8,363 nt of DNA from Dehalococcoidia bacterium. GTDB taxonomy: Bacteria; Chloroflexota; Dehalococcoidia; SM23-28-2. Below, piece after piece: positions 4,941-8,363 of this stretch. The DNA lies in contig JALHUG010000124.1 in NCBI GenBank assembly GCA_022866185.1, forward strand, positions 1 to 8,363, read 5' to 3'. Numbering within the stretch: position 1 is the stretch's first letter; each line of letters opens with the position of its first letter. Below the pieces are notes generated by a model. That model made no database searches. It worked only from the letters and a program-made list of their open reading frames with translations, and was not told the origin of the DNA. A program made the translations under genes and the position numbers.

Positions 4941-5823
4941 GAACCAGGGCCAATTGCACCTTGGGTGGCTAATAGATTCGAGCTATTCACTCCATACGAC
5001 ATGATTCGTTTCTACGCGGGCTTAGTTACGACTGTGATGCGCGATCTCGCCATGGAAGTTAGCGCTCTCGGGTTCTGGGTGGCGGATATCGAACATCACG
5101 GCGGCGAAAGAACAATCGCTTCCCTATCTTATGATGTAAAGGTCGGCATGGTAAAAGCATTGGATCAACTGGTGGTGAACCCTGATGAAATGCCGCTTTC
5201 CCAGCGAATACGGTTCAAGATCGGGCGCCTAAAAAACCGGATTGAGAATGCGGACGACCCCATAACAGTCAGCCAAGCGATGGTGCTATTTCAAGAACTG
5301 CACAATGACATCACGGCGGAATTGGCGACACCATATTTCCTCATGATTCCAGAAGACCGGCGGCGCTTTTATGAGCAGGCGTATCCCATATTCAGCCCTC
5401 ATGTCGCCGAAGTTTTCCCAGATGCTTCTTATGACATAGCGGCTGCTGGTCGCTTGATCGCGCTTGATCGCGCTGGACGAATGGACGGCGGCTGTTTTTC
5501 ACCTCATGAGAGCCGTAGAGCTGGCTCTTCGCGTTCTGGCACGCAGGCTTCACGTCAAGAAGATCGAAACCAAGGAGTGGGCCACCCTGCTAGGTAATCT
5601 CGACAAGGCATTGGCTATCATGCGGCAGCAGAAACGGACTGCCGCACGGGATCGAAGACTCCAATACTATTCTGAGGTGAGAGCGCATTTCGGGGTATTC
5701 AAGGACGCTTGGCGCAATCACGTAATGCATTCACGTGTCAATTACGATGAGCGCCAAGCTTTGGCCATTTTCGGCAGTGTCCAATCTTTTATGGACCAAC
5801 TGGCCTCCGAGTTGCCGAAGTGA
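4920..5823 (+). pseudogene. Frameshifted transposon passenger with HEPN-like R-x4-H motif
   Basis: Two overlapping frames (4920-5597 and 5464-5823) join into one 297-residue protein if one copy of a 10-bp tandem duplication (5451-5470) is removed. The joint then reads AAAGRLIALDEWTAAVFHLM without a break. The restored C-terminal half is helical and ends with FKDAWRNHVMHSRVNYD, in which R262 and H267 form R-N-x3-H. This fits the R-x4-6-H active site of HEPN ribonucleases and toxins, with the usual polar residue after Arg. The N-terminal half (about 1-170) is unassigned; I recall similar proteins only as hypothetical ones. As it stands, the first frame ends after about 45 foreign residues, without the motif. 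The second frame could start only at TTG 5464 or an internal ATG, with no ribosome site. The 5' start is uncertain: GTG 4920 lies in the terminal repeat upstream of the likely transcript start, so 4965 or 5001 is more plausible. Confidence 0.65.
5451..5470 (+). repeat. 10-bp tandem duplication that breaks the passenger frame
   Basis: CGCTTGATCG occurs twice head to tail (5451-5460 and 5461-5470). Removing one copy brings the two halves of the passenger gene into a single frame. Replication slippage is the simple explanation; an assembly error is the alternative. Confidence 0.85.
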
Positions 5824-5829
5824 TTCATT

Positions 5830-5946
5830 TTATTTCTTGTCCTGAATCACCGCTTTCGGCACGCGCACCAGTTTCTTCGCCAGTTGCTCGAACTTCCGGA
5901 ATGGCGTCGTCGCCTTCGGTTTCGTATCTGGGTTCTCTTTCGCCAT
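5830..5946 (-). CDS. 38-residue basic small protein downstream of the transposase
   Basis: ATG at 5946 opens a frame of 38 codons and stop, 17 bp after the transposase stop on the same strand. GAGAGG lies about 11 bases upstream. The product (MAKENPDTKPKATTPFRKFE, then a helix-like QLAKKLVRVPKAVIQDKK) is strongly basic, with a Lys/Pro-rich N-terminus and one amphipathic helix. I recall small proteins with a similar FxxLxxKLVxVPK pattern next to ISXO2-like transposases, but could not check this. It may be an accessory transposition factor or a DNA-binding peptide; no function is established. Its stop is 6 bp from the stop of the convergent passenger gene, so the two genes are packed tail to tail. 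Confidence 0.65.
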   Translation of the reverse strand: MAKENPDTKPKATTPFRKFEQLAKKLVRVPKAVIQDKK

Positions 5947-5963
5947 ACTCTAGCCTACCTCTC

Positions 5964-6929
5964 TTACGCTGGCGTCGTAGTGGCTCCAATCAGCCCATTA
6001 TAGGTCAGATGCTTGCCGATGATGGAGCCGACCACGCGCTGGAAGCGATCGGCGTCAACGGTCTTGCGGGTGTTGTAACGGAAGGATTGCTCATCGAGAT
6101 ACCGGAACAGGTGGAACGCCTCAACGCTGACGTAGGTGCCCTTGATAGCCCGCTTCAGCAGGCTCCAGAAGTTCTCCAGTCCGTTGGTGTGAACCAGGCC
6201 CCTGACGTAGCTTTCAGCGTGGTCAATGACTTGGTGAGCGTATTCGTCACGAAGCAAGATGTAGGATGGGTGAGCGTCGGTGAACACATCCGCGCCAGTC
6301 ATGACATTCCGTCTGACTATGGAGCGAAGGACGCGACGGCTGGTATTCGGGATGACCTTGGCGACAACGCGGCTGTGGCCGTCTGGCCCGTGCCGCTCCA
6401 ACAAGCCCATGACAGCAGTCTTGCCGATGACGCTGGTGCGGCGAGCCTGGCCCTTGATCCGCTCGCGACGATCCTTGTGCATGAAGCGGGCCTTGCCGCC
6501 GATAAAGGTTTCGTCAACCTCAACCTCTCCGTCCATCCGGTCAAAGGACTCGGACTGCATGGCGAGCCGGATGCGGTGGAGCATGAACCACGCGGTCTTC
6601 TGAGTCACGCCGATGGAGCGGTGAATCTCATAGGAACTGACGCCGTTCTTGGCGTTGGCAATCATCCAGATGGTAGCAAGCCACTTGTCCAGCGGAATGG
6701 GGCTGTCCTCAAAGATGGTTCCCACCTTGACCGAGAACTGCCGCTTGGGGTGCTTGTCCTTACATTCCCACAGGCGGCGAGTCGCGATATAGCGAACGTC
6801 ATCACGCCCACAGGTGGGGCAAGTCACCGTACCAGACGGCCATCGCAGGCTAACCATGAAGTCCTGACAAACGTCAGGGTCGGAGAAGTGGCGGATGGCT
6901 TCGACAAGGGTTCTTGGTTGTGTGTTCAT
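5964..6929 (-). CDS. ISXO2-like (IS1595 family) DDE transposase
   Basis: The 321-residue enzyme cuts and joins the element's inverted repeats. Numbered from the ATG at 6929, an N-terminal zinc ribbon has C37, C40, C56 and probably H60 (CPTCGRDD and WECKDKH); it is followed by a helical region that likely binds DNA (about 75-130). The catalytic domain starts with EVEVDETFIGGKA (D139), continues to VFTDAHPSY (D218), and ends the triad in HTNGLENFWSLLKR (E252), followed by KGTY. All parts are present and no frameshift is seen, so it may be active. An in-frame GTG at 6938 is possible, but AGGAG ends eight bases before the ATG at 6929 and overlaps that GTG, and MNTQPRTLVEAIRHFSD is the usual family start. 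A perfect hairpin covers the start region. Confidence 0.93.
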   Translation of the reverse strand: MNTQPRTLVEAIRHFSDPDVCQDFMVSLRWPSGTVTCPTCGRDDVRYIATRRLWECKDKHPKRQFSVKVGTIFEDSPIPLDKWLATIWMIANAKNGVSSYEIHRSIGVTQKTAWFMLHRIRLAMQSESFDRMDGEVEVDETFIGGKARFMHKDRRERIKGQARRTSVIGKTAVMGLLERHGPDGHSRVVAKVIPNTSRRVLRSIVRRNVMTGADVFTDAHPSYILLRDEYAHQVIDHAESYVRGLVHTNGLENFWSLLKRAIKGTYVSVEAFHLFRYLDEQSFRYNTRKTVDADRFQRVVGSIIGKHLTYNGLIGATTTPA

Positions 6930-6959
6930 GCTCTTCACTCCTATCTACATGAAGAGCAT
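6928..6959 (-). promoter_or_regulatory. Hairpin over the transposase ribosome site and start codon
   Basis: ATGCTCTTCA (6959-6950) and TGAAGAGCAT (6937-6928) form a perfect 10-bp stem with a 12-nt loop. The AGGAG lies in the loop beside the 3' arm, and the first two bases of the ATG are in that arm. The element's own promoter starts near 6948, after the 5' arm, so only transcripts from outside the element can fold it. Confidence 0.6.
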
Positions 6960-6983
6960 AACACATCTGGGCCACTGAGTCAA
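6955..6983 (-). promoter_or_regulatory. Inward promoter with -35 box in the right terminal repeat (transposase)
   Basis: On the minus strand, TTGACT (6983-6978) inside the inverted repeat is followed by a 17-bp spacer and TATGCT (6960-6955, four of six). The spacing and the -35 box are the same as at the left end. The predicted start is near 6948, giving a leader of about 19 nt with AGGAG. Confidence 0.5.
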
Positions 6984-7010
6984 GTATATTACTGCCGTTT
7001 CAACCCTCAG
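6973..7010 (-). repeat. Right terminal inverted repeat
   Basis: Reverse complement of the left repeat at 34 of 38 positions. The outer bases CCCTCAG on this strand correspond to CTGAGGG at the left end. It supplies the -35 box of the transposase promoter. Confidence 0.9.
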
Positions 7011-7063
7011 GGGTGTTCCTATTCTCTTGAACGCCATCGGGTCTGCAGCTACGAACCCAAGCG

Positions 7064-7093
7064 TTGAATGACCTCCGCGGCCGGTGCTAGAAT
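7064..7093 (+). promoter_or_regulatory. Candidate promoter of the helicase gene
   Basis: TTGAAT (7064-7069, four of six), an 18-bp spacer and TAGAAT (7088-7093, five of six). Transcription would start near 7100, at GGGAGG, leaving a very short leader. The alternative ATG at 7092 lies inside the -10 box, which argues for the start at 7110. Confidence 0.45.
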
Positions 7094-7109
7094 GCCGTTG
7101 GGAGGGTGG

Positions 7110-8363
7110 ATGGACGTACTCACGGGCCTGAACCCGGCTCAGCGCCAGGCTGTGGAGATCACCGAGGGGCCTCTCCTTATCCTGGCGGGGCCCGGCAGCG
7201 GCAAGACCCGCGTGATCGCCCACCGCATCGCCTACCTCATCACGCACGAGCGCGTTCACCCCCGACGCATCCTGGCCGTCACTTTCACCAATAAGGCCGC
7301 CCGCGAGATGCGCGACCGCGTCTTCACCCTCGTCGGTCCCGACATTGGCCGCGACATAACGCTCGGCACCTTCCACGCCGTCTGCGCTCGCATCCTGCGC
7401 GTCGACGGCGAGCGCATCGGCCTGTCGCGCGCGTTCGCCATCTACGACGAGTCCGACCAGCTCGCCGTAGTCCGGCCGGTGATGCAGGAGCTGGGCCTCG
7501 ACCCCCGCCGCACGTCGCCGCGGGCCGTCCTGTCCACCATCTCTCGCGCCAAGAGCGAGCTGGCTACCGCCGAGGCCTACGCCCTCCTGGTGCGCGACTA
7601 CTTCCAGGAGGTCGTCTCGCGGGTGTACGAGCGCTATCAGAAGGCGCTGGAGGAGAACAACGCCGTCGATTTCGACGACCTCCTGATGAAGACCGTCGAG
7701 CTCTTTCGCGAGCACCCCGACGTCCTCGACAAGTATGCCCAGCGCTACCTGCACATCCACATCGACGAGTTCCAGGACACCAACATCGCCCAGTACGTGC
7801 TCGCCCGCCAGCTCGCCGGCGGCCACGGCAACATCTGCGTGGTGGGCGACCCCGACCAGTCCATCTACACCTGGCGGGCGGCCGACCTGCGCAACATCCT
7901 CAACTTCGAGCGGGATTTCCCCAGCGCCCGCGTCGTCTACCTGGAGCAGAACTATCGCTCCACCCAGACCATTCTCAGTTCAGCCCACAACGTCATCAGC
8001 GTCAACCGCCAGCGCAAGGAGAAGAGCCTGTGGACGGAGAACGAGCGTGGCTCGCGGGTGGTGGTGCGCGAGGCCTACGACGAAGAGGAGGAGGCGACCT
8101 TCGTGGCCGAAGAGGTGGAAGCCCTCACCAAGGACGGCTCCTACTCGCCGGGCGCCTTCGCCGTCATGTACCGCACCAACGCCCAGTCCCGCCCCTTCGA
8201 GGAGGCCTTCGTCCGCCGCGGCATCCCCCATCGCCTGGTGGGTGGCACCCGCTTCTACGAGCGGCGGGAGATCAAGGACCTGCTGGCCTACCTGCGCCTG
8301 GTTCACAACCCCTTCGATGCCGTCTGCCTCCTGCGGGTGATCAACGTGCCACCGCGAGGCATC
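7110..8363 (+). CDS. pcrA: UvrD/PcrA-type DNA helicase, N-terminal 418 residues (runs off the right edge)
   Basis: Superfamily 1A helicases of this type use ATP to move 3' to 5' on DNA in repair and replication restart. The motifs come in the usual order: Q motif LNPAQRQAV (7-15), Walker A AGPGSGKT (26-33), Ia TFTNKAAREM (58-67), GTFHAVCARIL (86-96), Walker B IDEFQDTN (218-225), motif III VVGDPDQSIYTWRAA (244-258) and motif IV LEQNYRST (278-285). Domain 2A begins afterwards. About 300 more residues with motifs V and VI would be expected beyond the window. The ATG at 7110 has GGGAGG just upstream; an in-frame ATG at 7092 has none and lies in the likely -10 box. PcrA and UvrD cannot be told apart firmly from this part; the DEFQD form of Walker B is normal for both. 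Confidence 0.93.
   Translation, partial: MDVLTGLNPAQRQAVEITEGPLLILAGPGSGKTRVIAHRIAYLITHERVHPRRILAVTFTNKAAREMRDRVFTLVGPDIGRDITLGTFHAVCARILRVDGERIGLSRAFAIYDESDQLAVVRPVMQELGLDPRRTSPRAVLSTISRAKSELATAEAYALLVRDYFQEVVSRVYERYQKALEENNAVDFDDLLMKTVELFREHPDVLDKYAQRYLHIHIDEFQDTNIAQYVLARQLAGGHGNICVVGDPDQSIYTWRAADLRNILNFERDFPSARVVYLEQNYRSTQTILSSAHNVISVNRQRKEKSLWTENERGSRVVVREAYDEEEEATFVAEEVEALTKDGSYSPGAFAVMYRTNAQSRPFEEAFVRRGIPHRLVGGTRFYERREIKDLLAYLRLVHNPFDAVCLLRVINVPPRGI

Larger units (their letters stand above)
4885..7010. mobile_element. IS1595-family (ISXO2-like) transposon with passenger gene
   Basis: The ends are 38-bp inverted repeats, 4885-4922 and 6973-7010, identical at 34 of 38 positions and sharing the inner 18 bp AATATACTTGACTCAGTG. 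Between them lie a DDE transposase with N-terminal zinc ribbon (minus), a 38-residue small protein after it (minus) and a convergent passenger gene (plus). The true outermost base may be the GGG at 4889 and CCC at 7006. IS1595 elements usually make 8-bp target duplications; I find none at either choice of end. Base composition inside is visibly less GC-rich than in the flanking genes. The transposase is intact but the passenger is frameshifted. Confidence 0.9.

Noticed and set aside
5820..7067. Long plus-strand open frame of 415 codons
   Set aside because: It lies antisense to the transposase and the small protein and crosses the right terminal repeat; its translation shows no family motif, while the minus strand encodes an intact transposase.
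7092..7094. Upstream in-frame ATG of the helicase gene
   Set aside because: No Shine-Dalgarno, and it falls inside the likely -10 box; the ATG at 7110 has GGGAGG and starts at the usual place before the Q motif.
6945..7826. Minus-strand open frame of 293 codons
   Set aside because: It is the mirror of the helicase gene, which has all helicase motifs in order; it also runs across the transposon boundary.

Overview
The window looks like chromosomal DNA of a high-GC bacterium. Dense coding, the particular two-helix zinc-ribbon membrane protein, the MaoC/VOC pair and the scattered GTCAxxCTGAG-type palindromes suggest a Chloroflexota (Dehalococcoidia-like) genome. This is an inference from gene style; no rRNA or marker phylogeny is available here.

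Layout. At the left edge a minus-strand gene for a small exported or anchored protein runs off the window; it has a clear promoter, and a 12-bp G tract lies in its reading frame. Two plus-strand genes follow: a VOC (glyoxalase-fold) protein and a MaoC-type hot-dog enoyl-CoA hydratase. After a repeat-bearing gap comes a minus-strand two-helix membrane protein with a double zinc ribbon, divergent from a plus-strand RlmD/TrmA-family rRNA (uracil-C5) methyltransferase. A second repeat-bearing gap and an 8-bp tandem repeat lead to maf, a nucleotide pyrophosphatase gene that carries an in-frame palindromic insertion. A second palindrome of the same three-stem geometry lies just downstream of maf.

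From 4885 to 7010 sits an IS1595-type (ISXO2-like) transposon with 38-bp terminal inverted repeats matching at 34 positions. It carries a minus-strand DDE transposase, a 38-residue basic protein downstream of it, and a convergent passenger gene. The passenger has a HEPN-like R-x4-H motif and is broken by a 10-bp tandem duplication. Each terminal repeat supplies the -35 box of an inward promoter, and a 10-bp perfect hairpin covers the transposase start only on transcripts that enter from outside. To the right, with its own promoter, is the 5' part of a UvrD/PcrA helicase gene that runs off the window.

The host genes are mostly independent housekeeping functions (rRNA modification, nucleotide sanitation, DNA repair, acyl-CoA metabolism). 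The most interesting material is the non-coding and mobile layer: compensatory base changes in the 26-bp repeats, the palindrome tolerated inside maf, and the self-regulated transposon with a damaged HEPN-like cargo gene.
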